Positions 54,410 through 63,388 of a stretch of 64,000 nt of DNA are shown here, one piece after another; positions within the stretch are counted from its first letter, which is position 1; every line of letters starts with the position of its first letter. The stretch is from contig NZ_CANMVP010000018.1 of NCBI RefSeq assembly GCF_947501385.1, forward strand, positions 48,257 to 112,256, read 5' to 3'. This stretch comes from an uncultured Polaribacter sp. GTDB taxonomy: Bacteria > Bacteroidota > Bacteroidia > Flavobacteriales > Flavobacteriaceae. The position numbers were made by a program, and so were the translations under genes. The notes under the pieces are model-generated. The model made no database searches and was not told where the DNA came from. It worked only from the letters and a program-made list of their open reading frames with translations.

Positions 54410-54573
54410 AATGGCGACAAAGATAAACGTTTAGCGAACTTTTTCAAGAAAAAAATAGCTTCATTTTTTAATCAAAAAACGGTTGTTTTTTTAGGAATAA
54501 TTCTTCCATTTTCCTTAAAATTTTAAAGTTTTTCAATTTTAAGTATCTTTAAAAGGAATTCTGCTAGAAAAAA

Positions 54574-55260
54574 ATGAAACTATTAAAAGATTTCTTTTAC
54601 CTCTTTTATCCTAAAATTTGTGCGAATTGTAACGAGCAATTACTACAAAATGAACATGTAATTTGTACTTTTTGCAGACATGATTTACCATTGACTAATT
54701 TTAAAAGTTATAAAGAGAATACTGTTTCTAAAATATTTTACGGAAGAGTTACTATAAAAAAAGCATATGCACTTTTAGTGTTTCGAAAAGAAAGCATTAC
54801 AAAAAATCTAATTCACGAATTGAAATATAGAGGAAATGAAGACGTTGGTATTTTCTTTGGAAATTGGCTTGGAGAAATACTTGCTGAAAATAACGAATTC
54901 TCTGATGTAGATTTTATAATTCCTGTTCCTATTCACCCTAAAAAAAGAAAAATAAGAGGCTACAATCAGGTAACTAAATTTGGAGAATCCTTAAGCAGTC
55001 ATTTAAAAATTCCGTTTGTTGAAAATATTTTAATAAGAAAATCATCTACAAAAACACAAACCCTAAAAGCTCGTTTTGAAAGATTTAATGAGCTAGAAAC
55101 AAAGTTTTTTCTAGAAGATACTGCTTATTTTAAAAACAAACACGTTTTAATTATTGATGACGTAATTACAACCGGTGCAACTTTAGAAGCTTGCAGTCTA
55201 GAACTTTTAAAAACTTCTGGAATAAAAATAAGTATTTTAACAATGGCTTTTACTGAGTAA
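54574..55260 (+). CDS. ComF-family phosphoribosyltransferase-like protein
   Basis: A 228-residue protein with an N-terminal zinc-finger-like CANCNEQ and CTFCRHDLP (two CxxC) and a phosphoribosyltransferase domain ending in VLIIDDVITTGATLEAC (the PRPP-binding loop). VDFIIPVPIHPKKRKIRGYNQ is typical of ComF. In transformable bacteria ComF helps DNA uptake, but in many species its role is unknown. It is divergent from glyS. A TATCTTTA-like box lies about 27 bases upstream. Confidence 0.88.
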   Translation: MKLLKDFFYLFYPKICANCNEQLLQNEHVICTFCRHDLPLTNFKSYKENTVSKIFYGRVTIKKAYALLVFRKESITKNLIHELKYRGNEDVGIFFGNWLGEILAENNEFSDVDFIIPVPIHPKKRKIRGYNQVTKFGESLSSHLKIPFVENILIRKSSTKTQTLKARFERFNELETKFFLEDTAYFKNKHVLIIDDVITTGATLEACSLELLKTSGIKISILTMAFTE

Positions 55261-55316
55261 ATTTTGTGATTTTAATATGAAAATTAATTGTTAATTTGTA
55301 CAAAATTTTATTTTTC

Positions 55317-56939
55317 GTGAAACTTATTTATAAAACGCTATTTTTTATACTTTCTATTCTTTTAATTTCCAATTGTGCTAAAACGGGAAGACCAGAAGGT
55401 GGTCCAAAAGATGAAGATGCACCACTATTTGTAACTTCAGAACCACCCTATGAAACTATAAATTTTAAAGAAAACGAAGTAAAACTTTATTTTAATGAGT
55501 TTATAAAATTAAAAGACTTAAACAAACAATTAATTGCTTCTCCACCCTTAAAAAGTCCTTTATTAGTAACGCCTCAAGGAACTGCGAGTAAATTTTTAAA
55601 AATAGAAATATTAGATACTCTAAAACAAAATACTACTTATATTTTCAATTTTGGAAATGCTATTGAAGATAATAATGAGAGTAACAAATTAGAAGGTTTT
55701 AAATACGTTTTCTCAACAGGTACATACATCGATTCTTTAGAAACCTCTGGTGCTGTTGTTGATGCTTTCTCTAAGAAAGACCCTAAAAAAACCAACATTG
55801 TTTTATATAGAATAGATAGCGTTTTTACAGACTCTATCATCTATAAGAAAAAACCAAATTATGTAACTACAGCTTTAGATACCACAATATTTAACTTTAC
55901 AAATTTAAGAAAAGGAAAATATCTTTTAGTGGCATTAGAAGAGAGTTCTAACGATTATATTTTTGACCCGAAGGTTGATAAAATTGGGGTGTATACAGAT
56001 ACTATTTCTTTACCACAAGATAGTATTCTTGCAAAACCTATTAAGTTATATAAAGAAACTCAACCGTATCGTTTTAGAAGAGCAAAAGAAGTTTCTAAGG
56101 GAAAAATTCAGTTTGGTTTTGAAGGTCAAGTAAAAGATTTAAATGTAGCATTGTTATCTAAAGTCTCAGACACTTTTAAAAGTATTTCAAAATTTGAAGT
56201 AGACAAAGACACTCTAAATTATTGGCACACTCCAATAGCTGTAGATTCTTTAATTTTTTTAGTTTCAAATGACGTTTTTTTAGATACTGTAACTGTTAAT
56301 TTTAGAAAGAAAAAAATAGATACGTTAACTTTAAAACCTTCTACTAGTGGAACACTACACTTAAGAGATACCTTTTTTATAGAAAGTAACAATCCGATCA
56401 TCAATATAGATACCAGTAAGATCTCTTTTGTAGATAAAGATACTTTAAAAGTAAATTACACAAATTATATTTCAAAAAAGGAAAATAAAATAGGCTTTTT
56501 ATTTAAAAAAAATCAGAAAGAAAAATACGTAATAAAAGCATTTCCTGGCACTTTTGAAGATATTTACGGTTATAAAAATGATACTTTAAACTACAACCTG
56601 AAGACCATAGAATTAGAAGATTATGGTAGAATTACTTTAAATATTGTAAATACTGAATCTAAGAACCTTATCATAGATTTGTTATCAGGAAAAGACAACG
56701 AAGAAATCATAGAAAGAAGGTATTTGAGTGCTTCAGAAACGGTGGTTTTTGATTTATTAGAACCAAAAACATATACAGTTAGAGCAATTATTGATGAAAA
56801 CAACAATAAAAAATGGGATACGGGAAATTATCTTCTTAAAAAACAACCAGAAAATATTATTTATTATAAAGAAGAGCTAGAGGTTAGAGCCAATTATTTC
56901 TTAGAAGGTAATACTTTTACCATTAATAATTTAGAATAA
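55317..56939 (+). CDS. Ig-like domain lipoprotein of unknown function
   Basis: Start placed at GTG 55317, giving a lipoprotein signal (MKLIYKTLFFILSILLISNC). A TTG at 55296 in the same frame is an alternative. The 540-residue product begins KTGRPEGGPKDEDAP, the typical N-terminus of a Bacteroidota lipoprotein family with a Big_5-type Ig-like domain (about 30-120: VKLYFNEFIKLKDLNKQLI, LKQNTTYIFNFGNAIEDNNE). A long beta-rich part follows and ends with a TVRAIIDENNNKKWDTGNY repeat. Exact role unknown; outer-membrane or periplasmic location is likely. Confidence 0.75.
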   Translation: MKLIYKTLFFILSILLISNCAKTGRPEGGPKDEDAPLFVTSEPPYETINFKENEVKLYFNEFIKLKDLNKQLIASPPLKSPLLVTPQGTASKFLKIEILDTLKQNTTYIFNFGNAIEDNNESNKLEGFKYVFSTGTYIDSLETSGAVVDAFSKKDPKKTNIVLYRIDSVFTDSIIYKKKPNYVTTALDTTIFNFTNLRKGKYLLVALEESSNDYIFDPKVDKIGVYTDTISLPQDSILAKPIKLYKETQPYRFRRAKEVSKGKIQFGFEGQVKDLNVALLSKVSDTFKSISKFEVDKDTLNYWHTPIAVDSLIFLVSNDVFLDTVTVNFRKKKIDTLTLKPSTSGTLHLRDTFFIESNNPIINIDTSKISFVDKDTLKVNYTNYISKKENKIGFLFKKNQKEKYVIKAFPGTFEDIYGYKNDTLNYNLKTIELEDYGRITLNIVNTESKNLIIDLLSGKDNEEIIERRYLSASETVVFDLLEPKTYTVRAIIDENNNKKWDTGNYLLKKQPENIIYYKEELEVRANYFLEGNTFTINNLE

Positions 56940-56942
56940 ACA

Positions 56943-56971
56943 TTGTACTCTAAAAAAATTTGATATATTTG
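56943..56971 (+). promoter_or_regulatory. Putative promoter (TTG-N18-TATATTTG)
   Basis: TTG at 56943-56945 and TATATTTG at 56964-56971 have the normal Bacteroidota spacing. The box lies 25 bases before the TTG start at 56997. Confidence 0.55.
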
Positions 56972-56996
56972 GTTCTTTACTTTAAGACCCTAACTC

Positions 56997-57788
56997 TTGA
57001 AAACCCCTATAACAATTATTTTTATAATTGTTTTTATTCTAGAATTTAAGGCTCAACACTACACCCATGATATTGGTGGTTTCGTTGGCTCTACTAGTTT
57101 ACAAAGCGATTATGGAGAGAGAAATCATTTCGGAAGCGACTTAAACAACAAAGACTTGTCTTTTTCAGTTGCGCACTATCTACATTTTTTTAATAGAACA
57201 TTACGTTGGGATCCAAATAATGTACTGCATAATCACATAATGGTTAAAACTGAATTGCAGTATATAAGTACTACAGAATTAAGACATCATGGTACTTGGG
57301 CTAGCAAACAATCTGTTGGAGGTGAAAAGCTAAGGGCCATGAAAGGAAGTTTAAGAATGTTAAATGTAGGAGCTTATCTAGAATATTTTTTAAGACCTTT
57401 AGAAGAATTTGTATACCCGCATTCAGATATGTCTTTTAATCCCTTTTTTACCTTCGGAGTTCAATATTCATTTTACAATAATGGTTTAAAATCTGATTTA
57501 GGAGACTGGCAACAAGATATTACTCTATTACCTAAAAAATATCAGGAATCCAATAGTTTAGCAATTGGTAAAGGAGAAAGCTTTGCCTTTAGCATGGGCT
57601 TAGGAACAAGATATAAATTAACTGAAAAGCTAGATTTAGTAGCACAGTTTAATTATCTATACTTTTTTTCTGATAAACTAGATGGTCTAAAAGCAGAAGC
57701 TTTTGAGAATAAAAATAATGAATGGGCTTCGAACATACAGTTTGGCTTAATATATCATCTTAACTTTAGTTCACCACTATTTTATTAG
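56997..57788 (+). CDS. Predicted outer-membrane beta-barrel-like protein (TTG start)
   Basis: A 263-residue protein with a signal peptide (MKTPITIIFIIVFILEFKAQ) from a TTG codon that is placed well after the promoter box. The mature part begins HYTHDIGGFVGSTSLQSDYG and has alternating beta strands with aromatic ends (YISTTELRHHGTW, FFTFGVQYSFYNN, FSMGLGTRYKLTEK, IQFGLIYHLNFSSPLFY). This pattern fits a small outer-membrane barrel. I recall related flavobacterial proteins labelled THC0290_0291 family, but that link is not verified. Function unknown. It converges with the small gene at 57785. Confidence 0.75.
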   Translation: MKTPITIIFIIVFILEFKAQHYTHDIGGFVGSTSLQSDYGERNHFGSDLNNKDLSFSVAHYLHFFNRTLRWDPNNVLHNHIMVKTELQYISTTELRHHGTWASKQSVGGEKLRAMKGSLRMLNVGAYLEYFLRPLEEFVYPHSDMSFNPFFTFGVQYSFYNNGLKSDLGDWQQDITLLPKKYQESNSLAIGKGESFAFSMGLGTRYKLTEKLDLVAQFNYLYFFSDKLDGLKAEAFENKNNEWASNIQFGLIYHLNFSSPLFY

Positions 57789-57955
57789 TTTTCTAAGTTG
57801 ATAAAATAATTGGTACGTGTTTTTGGGTTTTTACGCATATACATTTCTGCAATGTCTAATGTCTGTTTAATCATTTGAATGTCTACAAGTACTTTTTGTT
57901 TTACAATTGGTGAGACCTTGTGTTTTGGAAGCTTCTTTTTAAAAGGATTACTCAT
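57785..57955 (-). CDS. Small 56-aa protein encoded after an ECF sigma factor
   Basis: A short reading frame starting ATG at 57955, just 6 bases after the sigma-factor stop, ending TAA at 57785. It encodes MSNPFKKKLPKHKVSPIVKQ and then a helical, Met-rich tail (DIQMIKQTLDIAEMYMRKNP). The first 20 residues are basic and lack a membrane segment, so it is cytoplasmic. Tight spacing implies co-transcription and probably coupled translation. No family is recognised; a role in controlling or partnering the sigma factor is inference. Confidence 0.7.
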   Translation of the reverse strand: MSNPFKKKLPKHKVSPIVKQKVLVDIQMIKQTLDIAEMYMRKNPKTRTNYFINLEN

Positions 57956-57961
57956 TATTTT

Positions 57962-58528
57962 TTACAAATCTTCATATAGGTTGATTGCTTTTGCTTTTGC
58001 TCTTTTAATCTGCATTTTTACGGCACTTTCACCAATATTCAAAATACCTTTAATCTCTTTGATACTCATTTCTTCTTGGTATTTCATCAATAAAATCATT
58101 TTTTCTGAAGGATCTATTAAAGTTAAAACCTTTGCTAATTTCGCAGATTTTAACTCAAGTAAGTTCGTATCTTCAAACGCTTCAACAGCATCATTTTCTT
58201 TAATTTGATCTGTAACAACTGTTACTTTCTCTTTCTTTTTATGACTATTTCTCTGTACATAATTTACACAAAAATTGTACGTAAAAGAATACAACCAGGT
58301 AGAAAATTTAGAATGCCCTTTAAATGTTTTTAATTTTACAAATAATCTTACAAAAACATCATGCATTAAATCTTCTGCTTCTTGTTTATTTTTAGAAAAA
58401 CTGTAGCATTTATTATAAACTACAGTAGAAAATCTGTCATATAAGGTGGCAAATAATGCTGTGTTGTTGGTTCTAACAATTTCAAAAACTAAATCTTCAT
58501 CGGTAATTTTTACTGCTATTGTATTCAC
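57962..58528 (-). CDS. ECF-type RNA polymerase sigma factor
   Basis: A 188-residue sigma-70-family factor with region 2 (ATLYDRFSTVVYNKCYSFSK, EAEDLMHDVFVRLFVKL, FSTWLYSFTYNFCVNYVQ) and region 4 (LLMKYQEEMSIKEIKGILNI, GESAVKMQIKRAKAKAINL). The middle has an acidic linker. It lacks a recognisable membrane anti-sigma gene; only the 56-aa frame follows. It is divergent from rpoD across a 204-base spacer. Signal and regulon unknown. Confidence 0.93.
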   Translation of the reverse strand: MNTIAVKITDEDLVFEIVRTNNTALFATLYDRFSTVVYNKCYSFSKNKQEAEDLMHDVFVRLFVKLKTFKGHSKFSTWLYSFTYNFCVNYVQRNSHKKKEKVTVVTDQIKENDAVEAFEDTNLLELKSAKLAKVLTLIDPSEKMILLMKYQEEMSIKEIKGILNIGESAVKMQIKRAKAKAINLYEDL

Positions 58529-58732
58529 TTTGGTTGTATTTATGACACTAAATAAATGAATAAGTCACACCTAAAAAGTTTAAAAAGTTCAACACGCAAA
58601 TTTTATCGATGAATGGTAGCAAAGATTCTTTTTCAAAAAAATACAACTCTTTTTGTAACATAAACATCCTTTCTTGCGTATAAGTAATTGTAAGCCTCTC
58701 AATAATCCTAAAAAGCTTACAGGTTAGAATAC

Positions 58733-59596
58733 ATGAGACAACTTAAAATTACCAAGCAGGTTACCAATAGAGAAACTGCATCGTTAGACAAATATTTACA
58801 AGAAATTGGAAAAGTAGATTTAATTACTGCTGATGAAGAAGTAGAATTGGCACAGCTTATTAAAGCTGGAGATCAAAGAGCATTAGAAAAATTAACAAAG
58901 GCCAATTTAAGATTCGTGGTTTCCGTTGCAAAACAATACCAAAATCAAGGATTAACATTACCAGATTTAATTAACGAAGGAAACTTAGGGTTAATTAAAG
59001 CTGCAAAACGTTTTGACGAAACAAGAGGTTTTAAATTTATATCCTATGCCGTATGGTGGATTCGTCAATCTATCTTACAAGCTTTAGCAGAACAATCTAG
59101 AATTGTACGTTTGCCGTTAAATAAAATTGGTTCTATCAATAAAATTAACAAAATGTATGCTTTCTTAGAGCAAGAAAATGAGCGCCCACCAAGTGCTGAG
59201 GAAATTGCAAAGAAATTAGACATGACGGTAAATGATGTAAAAGAATCTATGAAGAATTCTGGACGTCACGTATCTATGGATGCACCTTTAATTGAAGGTG
59301 AAGATTCTAATTTATACGATGTTTTGAATTCTGGAGAATCTCCAAATCCTGATAGAAAATTATTACATGAATCTTTACGTATTGAGATTAACAGAGCCTT
59401 AGAAACTTTGACTCCGCGTGAAGCAGATGTTGTAAAACTATACTTTGGTTTAGGAGAACACCAACCAATGACTTTAGAAGAAATTGGTGAAACCTTCGAT
59501 TTAACTCGTGAGCGTGTTCGTCAAATTAAAGAAAAAGCAATTAGAAGATTAAAACATACTTCTAGAAGTAAAATTTTAATGACCTATTTAGGCTAA
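58733..59596 (+). CDS. rpoD: Primary RNA polymerase sigma factor (RpoD/SigA)
   Basis: A 287-residue sigma-70 factor of the compact Bacteroidota type. It keeps region 1.2 ([18 protein letters not shown]), 2 ([40 protein letters not shown]), 3 and 4 ([20 protein letters not shown]), but lacks the long N-terminal region 1.1. It recognises TTTG/TAnnTTTG promoters, which fits the boxes seen in this window. A terminator follows 64 bases after the stop. Confidence 0.96.
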   Translation: MRQLKITKQVTNRETASLDKYLQEIGKVDLITADEEVELAQLIKAGDQRALEKLTKANLRFVVSVAKQYQNQGLTLPDLINEGNLGLIKAAKRFDETRGFKFISYAVWWIRQSILQALAEQSRIVRLPLNKIGSINKINKMYAFLEQENERPPSAEEIAKKLDMTVNDVKESMKNSGRHVSMDAPLIEGEDSNLYDVLNSGESPNPDRKLLHESLRIEINRALETLTPREADVVKLYFGLGEHQPMTLEEIGETFDLTRERVRQIKEKAIRRLKHTSRSKILMTYLG

Positions 59597-59659
59597 TGAT
59601 CGCAGACCATTTTAAGCATCTCACTCATACTTAAAAATCTTAATTTTTATAAAAATTAT

Positions 59660-59693
59660 AAAACTCTCAAATTAATTTTTGGGAGTTTTTTTT
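59660..59693 (+). terminator. Terminator after rpoD
   Basis: AAAACTCTCAAA (59660-59671) pairs with TTTGGGAGTTTT (59677-59688, one G-T pair), followed by T residues. Confidence 0.85.
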
Positions 59694-59694
59694 G

Positions 59695-59790
59695 AAGCTA
59701 TTTCCCGCTTTCCGCACTCGCTTTTTTATTCTGAAAAAGAATAAAAAGAGCTCAGACAAATGCTTCAATCGGGGCTAAAACTTGTTTTAT
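59695..59790 (-). ncRNA. Candidate structured intergenic RNA element (Flavo-1-like?)
   Basis: On the minus strand it begins TAGCCCCGATTGAAG, has a strong hairpin of 11 or 12 bp (CTTTTTATTCT and AGAATAAAAAAG, plus-strand 59721-59747), and ends GCGGAAAGCGGGAAATAGCTT. CCCG near the start pairs with CGGG near the end. It shares GATTGAAG and the overall layout with 5379-5475. The family name is from memory, unverified. Confidence 0.45.
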
Positions 59791-60025
59791 CAACTTTTCG
59801 ATTTAATTTAGATAGTATTTGTATTGTCCACAAACGTATCATTCCGTAGGAATCTCTCACTATTTTCCTCACTCTTATGTGAGACGCTTCCAGCGTGACA
59901 AATTGCACGCTATTTCATTTTTCAACCATTCTTCTTTTTTTAAAAACTAATTCATTAATAATTCTACTCAATAAAAACTGACGTAGAATCTATACTTACT
60001 ATGTGGTCGTTTTTTTTAAATTAAT

Positions 60026-60033
60026 TACCTTTG
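60026..60033 (+). promoter_or_regulatory. Putative -7 box for rpe (TACCTTTG)
   Basis: TACCTTTG is a classic TAnnTTTG box 17 bases before the rpe ATG. The -33 element is weak. Confidence 0.55.
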
Positions 60034-60050
60034 TGAAAACATAATAAAAA

Positions 60051-60707
60051 ATGAGTAATTTAATTGCACCTTCAATTTTAGCCGCCGATTTCGCCAACCT
60101 GCAAAGAGACATAGAAATGATAAATAACAGCGAAGCAGATTGGTTTCATATTGATATTATGGACGGTGTTTTTGTGCCCAACATTTCTTTTGGAATGCCC
60201 GTTTTAAAAGCAATTGCTAAACATGCTACAAAAATAATTGATGTGCATTTAATGATTGTAAATCCAGATCAGTACATTCAAACATTTGCAGATTTAGGCG
60301 CAAATATTTTAACGGTTCATTACGAAGCCTGTCCACATTTACACAGAACAGTACAGGCCATCAAAGCAGCTGGAATGAAAGCTGGTGTTGCTTTAAACCC
60401 GCATACACCCATTGCTGTTTTAGAAGATATTATTGCAGATCTAGATTTGGTATGTATTATGAGTGTAAATCCTGGTTTTGGCGGCCAATCTTTTATTGAG
60501 AACACCTACAAGAAAACAGCACAATTAAAACATTTAATTGAATTTGCAGAATCAAATTGTCAAATAGAAATTGATGGTGGTGTTACCAACGAAAATGCCA
60601 ATGAACTCATTGAAGCTGGTGCCAATGTTTTGGTCGCAGGAAGTTATATTTTTAAAAGTAAAAATCCAACAGAAACAATTGCAGATTTAAAAAATAGTAT
60701 TGGATAA
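60051..60707 (+). CDS. rpe: Ribulose-phosphate 3-epimerase
   Basis: A 218-residue TIM barrel: IAPSILAADFANLQRDIEMI, the metal/catalytic HIDIMDGVFVPNISFG, VHLMIVNPDQYI, MSVNPGFGGQSFI and QIEIDGGVTNENANELIEAG, with GANVLVAGSYIF binding phosphate. It interconverts ribulose-5-phosphate and xylulose-5-phosphate in the pentose phosphate pathway. The next gene starts inside its 3' end (TTG at 60700), an 8-base overlap. Confidence 0.97.
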   Translation: MSNLIAPSILAADFANLQRDIEMINNSEADWFHIDIMDGVFVPNISFGMPVLKAIAKHATKIIDVHLMIVNPDQYIQTFADLGANILTVHYEACPHLHRTVQAIKAAGMKAGVALNPHTPIAVLEDIIADLDLVCIMSVNPGFGGQSFIENTYKKTAQLKHLIEFAESNCQIEIDGGVTNENANELIEAGANVLVAGSYIFKSKNPTETIADLKNSIG

Positions 60708-62094
60708 ATTGTACGCAGTAGTAGACATAGAAACTACAGGAAACGGGCATAAGGGTCAAAAAATAACCGAAATAGCTATTTTAATTTTTGATGGAAAAGT
60801 TGTGATAAATGAGTTTACTTCTTTGGTAAATCCTGAGCAAAACATTCCACCATTTATTACCAATCTTACAGGCATAACAAATGCAATGGTAAGAAACGCA
60901 CCGAAGTTTTATGAGATTGCAAAAAAAGTGCAAGACATTACTAAAGATACTATTTTTGTAGCGCACAACGTAAACTTCGATTACAATATTATTAGAGACG
61001 AATTTAAAAGTTTAGGACATATTTTCAATCGGAAAAAACTCTGTACGGTTCGTTTAACTAGAAAAATAGTTCCAGGTTTACCATCTTACAGTTTGGGTAA
61101 TATTTGTACGGGTGAAAATATTCCTATTAACGGAAGACACAGAGCAAAAGGAGATGCAGAAGCTACTGTAGAGCTGTTTAGAAGATTAATTAAAAGAGAC
61201 AATCAATTTATAATTAATGCTTTCTTAAACCCGCGTTCTAGACAAGCTACTTTACCACCATTGTTAGACAAAAAAGCAGTAGACAATTTACCAGAAAAAT
61301 TCGGAGTTTACTATTTTAAAAATGTTGCGAAAGAAATTATTTATGTTGGCAAAGCGAATAATATAAAGCAACGTGTGATTAGTCATTTTTACGACAGAAA
61401 GAAAAAAGAAAGAGAAATGTGTTTAGAAACAGCTCATATTTCTTTTACAGAGACAGGTAGCGAATTATTAGCACTTTTGTTAGAATCATCAGAAATAAAG
61501 CATCGATATCCTACCTACAATCGCGCTCAAAAACACCATCGAGAAGCTATTGGTTTGTTTTCTTACGAAGACCAAAAAGGCGTAATTCATCTAGCTTTTA
61601 ACAAACTAAAATTAACTCCAAACCCAATAACAACCTTTTATTCTTTGCAAGAATGCAGAAATTATTTAGAAATTTTATGTAAAGATTTTACTTTGTGCCC
61701 TAAATATTGTCATTTACAAACCAATGTAACTAGCTGTTTTCATCACCAATTGAAAGATTGCAAAGGAGTTTGTTGTAATGAAGAAACTCCAGAAAATTAT
61801 AATATTAGAGTTTTAGACGCTATAAGTTCTATAGGAACTGGAGCTAAAAATTTAGTACTAAAAGAATCTGGAAGAACTAAAAACGAAATAGGTTTTGCGC
61901 TAATTTTAGAAGGAGATTACAAAGGTTTTGGTTATGTAGATCTTTCACAAGATGCAAGTTTAAATAACCCAGAAGATTATCAGTTTTTTGTAGAACCTAA
62001 AAAAGACAATAGCGATATTCAGAAAATATTAGCTTCTTATTTAAAGAAAAAAGAAGCCTTAAAAAATTTAGAAAATGAAGAAATTAGCATATAA
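60700..62094 (+). CDS. DEDDh exonuclease fused to UvrC-like GIY-YIG nuclease (TTG start)
   Basis: A 464-residue protein started at TTG 60700, overlapping rpe by 8 bases. The N-terminal exonuclease (about 1-165) has AVVDIETTG, VAHNVNFDYNII and HRAKGDAEATVELF, the DEDDh set as in DNA polymerase III epsilon. The next domain (about 195-280) is GIY-YIG nuclease (FGVYYFKNVAKEIIYVGKAN) as in UvrC or Cho; a Cys-rich part follows (CPKYCHLQTNVTSC, CKGVCCNE). It probably trims and nicks damaged DNA, but exact role unknown. Its stop overlaps the next start by 20 bases. Confidence 0.92.
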   Translation: MDKLYAVVDIETTGNGHKGQKITEIAILIFDGKVVINEFTSLVNPEQNIPPFITNLTGITNAMVRNAPKFYEIAKKVQDITKDTIFVAHNVNFDYNIIRDEFKSLGHIFNRKKLCTVRLTRKIVPGLPSYSLGNICTGENIPINGRHRAKGDAEATVELFRRLIKRDNQFIINAFLNPRSRQATLPPLLDKKAVDNLPEKFGVYYFKNVAKEIIYVGKANNIKQRVISHFYDRKKKEREMCLETAHISFTETGSELLALLLESSEIKHRYPTYNRAQKHHREAIGLFSYEDQKGVIHLAFNKLKLTPNPITTFYSLQECRNYLEILCKDFTLCPKYCHLQTNVTSCFHHQLKDCKGVCCNEETPENYNIRVLDAISSIGTGAKNLVLKESGRTKNEIGFALILEGDYKGFGYVDLSQDASLNNPEDYQFFVEPKKDNSDIQKILASYLKKKEALKNLENEEISI

Positions 62095-63358
62095 AATTAA
62101 CATAGTTGGCGCTGGAATTAGCGGTTTAATTGCTGCTCAAATTCTAGAAAATCACGGATATCATCCAACAATTATTGAAGCTTCTAATACTGTGGGCGGA
62201 CGTGTAAAATCTGATATTGTTGAAGGCTATACTTTAGACCATGGTTTTCAAGTTTTATTGACTTCCTATCCTGCAGCACAAAAATATTTAAATTATAATG
62301 ATTTAGAACTTCAAAATTTTTTACCAGGAGCAACCGTTTTTAAAAACGGAAAAGCACAAACAATTGGAGATCCTTTGCGTAATTTCTCTTTATTGTTTCC
62401 TACGCTACTTTCTTCGATTGGAACTTTTTCTGATAAAGTGAAAATTTTAAAGTTGAATACACTTTTAAAGAAAAAAAAGATAACCGCAATTTTTAATACT
62501 GAAGAAAAAACAACGCTTCAGTATTTAAAAGATTTCGGATTTTCAACTTCTATGATTTTCGATTTCTTTACGCCTTTCTTTAGTGGAATTTTCTTAGAAC
62601 CAGATTTAGAAACCTCAAGCAGAATGTTTGAGTTTGTTTACAAAATGTTTGGAGATGGTTTGGCAGTAATTCCTAAAAACGGTATGCAAGCAATACCAAA
62701 TCAATTAAAAAATAATTTAAAGAATACAAAGTTCAAACTCAATTCGCCAGTAAAAGAAATTAAAGATAAAAGTATTCTTTTAGAAGATGGTAGTATTTTA
62801 GAAAGCCATATTACAATTATTGCAACTGATGTAAGTTCATTAATTTCAAATTTAAAAAATCAAGAAACAGCCTGGAAAAGTTGTGATACTCTGTATTTCA
62901 CTTCAACTAAAAGAGAAATAAGCAAGCCCCTAATTGGTTTAATTGCTGATGAAAGTTCTTTGGTAAATAATATTTTTTATCATAGCAGTCTGGAAACCTC
63001 TGTAAAAACAACAAAAGAATTATTGTCTGTAACTGTAGTAAAAACGCATCAATTAGAAGAAAAAGAATTGATTGCAAAAGTTATTGAAAATCTTAATACT
63101 CAGTGTGGTATTGTTGATATTACTTTCTTAAAGAGATATCAAATTAAAAAAGCATTGCCAGAACTAACCAATCTTCAATATGAGATTTCTAGTACAGAAA
63201 CAAAACTAAAATCGACCATATTCTTAGCAGGAGATCAATTGTTGAATGGCTCTTTAAACGCAGCTATGATTTCTGGAGAAAGAGCTGCCATGGGCGTAAT
63301 ACAAACCTTAGAAGATGGCTTAATTGTAGATGAATTAACTTCTGAATATAAAGCCTAA
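62075..63358 (+). CDS. FAD-dependent amine-oxidase/phytoene-desaturase-like protein
   Basis: A 427-residue flavoprotein: INIVGAGISGLIAAQILENH (Rossmann GxGxxG), PTIIEASNTVGGRVKSD, YTLDHGFQVLL near the start and IFLAGDQLLNGSLNAAMISG near the C-terminus (second FAD contact). The fold is that of phytoene desaturase and amine oxidases; the substrate could be a carotenoid or related lipid, but no carotenoid genes are adjacent. It overlaps the upstream nuclease gene by 20 bases, so the two are translated from one mRNA. Confidence 0.88.
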   Translation: MKKLAYKINIVGAGISGLIAAQILENHGYHPTIIEASNTVGGRVKSDIVEGYTLDHGFQVLLTSYPAAQKYLNYNDLELQNFLPGATVFKNGKAQTIGDPLRNFSLLFPTLLSSIGTFSDKVKILKLNTLLKKKKITAIFNTEEKTTLQYLKDFGFSTSMIFDFFTPFFSGIFLEPDLETSSRMFEFVYKMFGDGLAVIPKNGMQAIPNQLKNNLKNTKFKLNSPVKEIKDKSILLEDGSILESHITIIATDVSSLISNLKNQETAWKSCDTLYFTSTKREISKPLIGLIADESSLVNNIFYHSSLETSVKTTKELLSVTVVKTHQLEEKELIAKVIENLNTQCGIVDITFLKRYQIKKALPELTNLQYEISSTETKLKSTIFLAGDQLLNGSLNAAMISGERAAMGVIQTLEDGLIVDELTSEYKA

Positions 63359-63388
63359 AATACTTTTAAAAAACCAAGCAATACTAAT

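Larger units (their letters stand above)
59597..60050. other. 454-base gene-free spacer between rpoD and rpe
   Basis: It holds the rpoD terminator (59660-59693), a structured-RNA-like element (59695-59790), two palindromes (ATTCC-gta-GGAAT at 59841-59853 and ACGCT-tcc-AGCGT at 59884-59896, the latter followed by GACA), and the rpe promoter box (60026-60033). No reading frame of interest is seen. Confidence 0.6.

Noticed and set aside
57879..58208. Plus-strand 109-residue frame
   Set aside because: Antisense to the ECF sigma factor and the 56-aa gene; composition is that of a mirrored coding strand.
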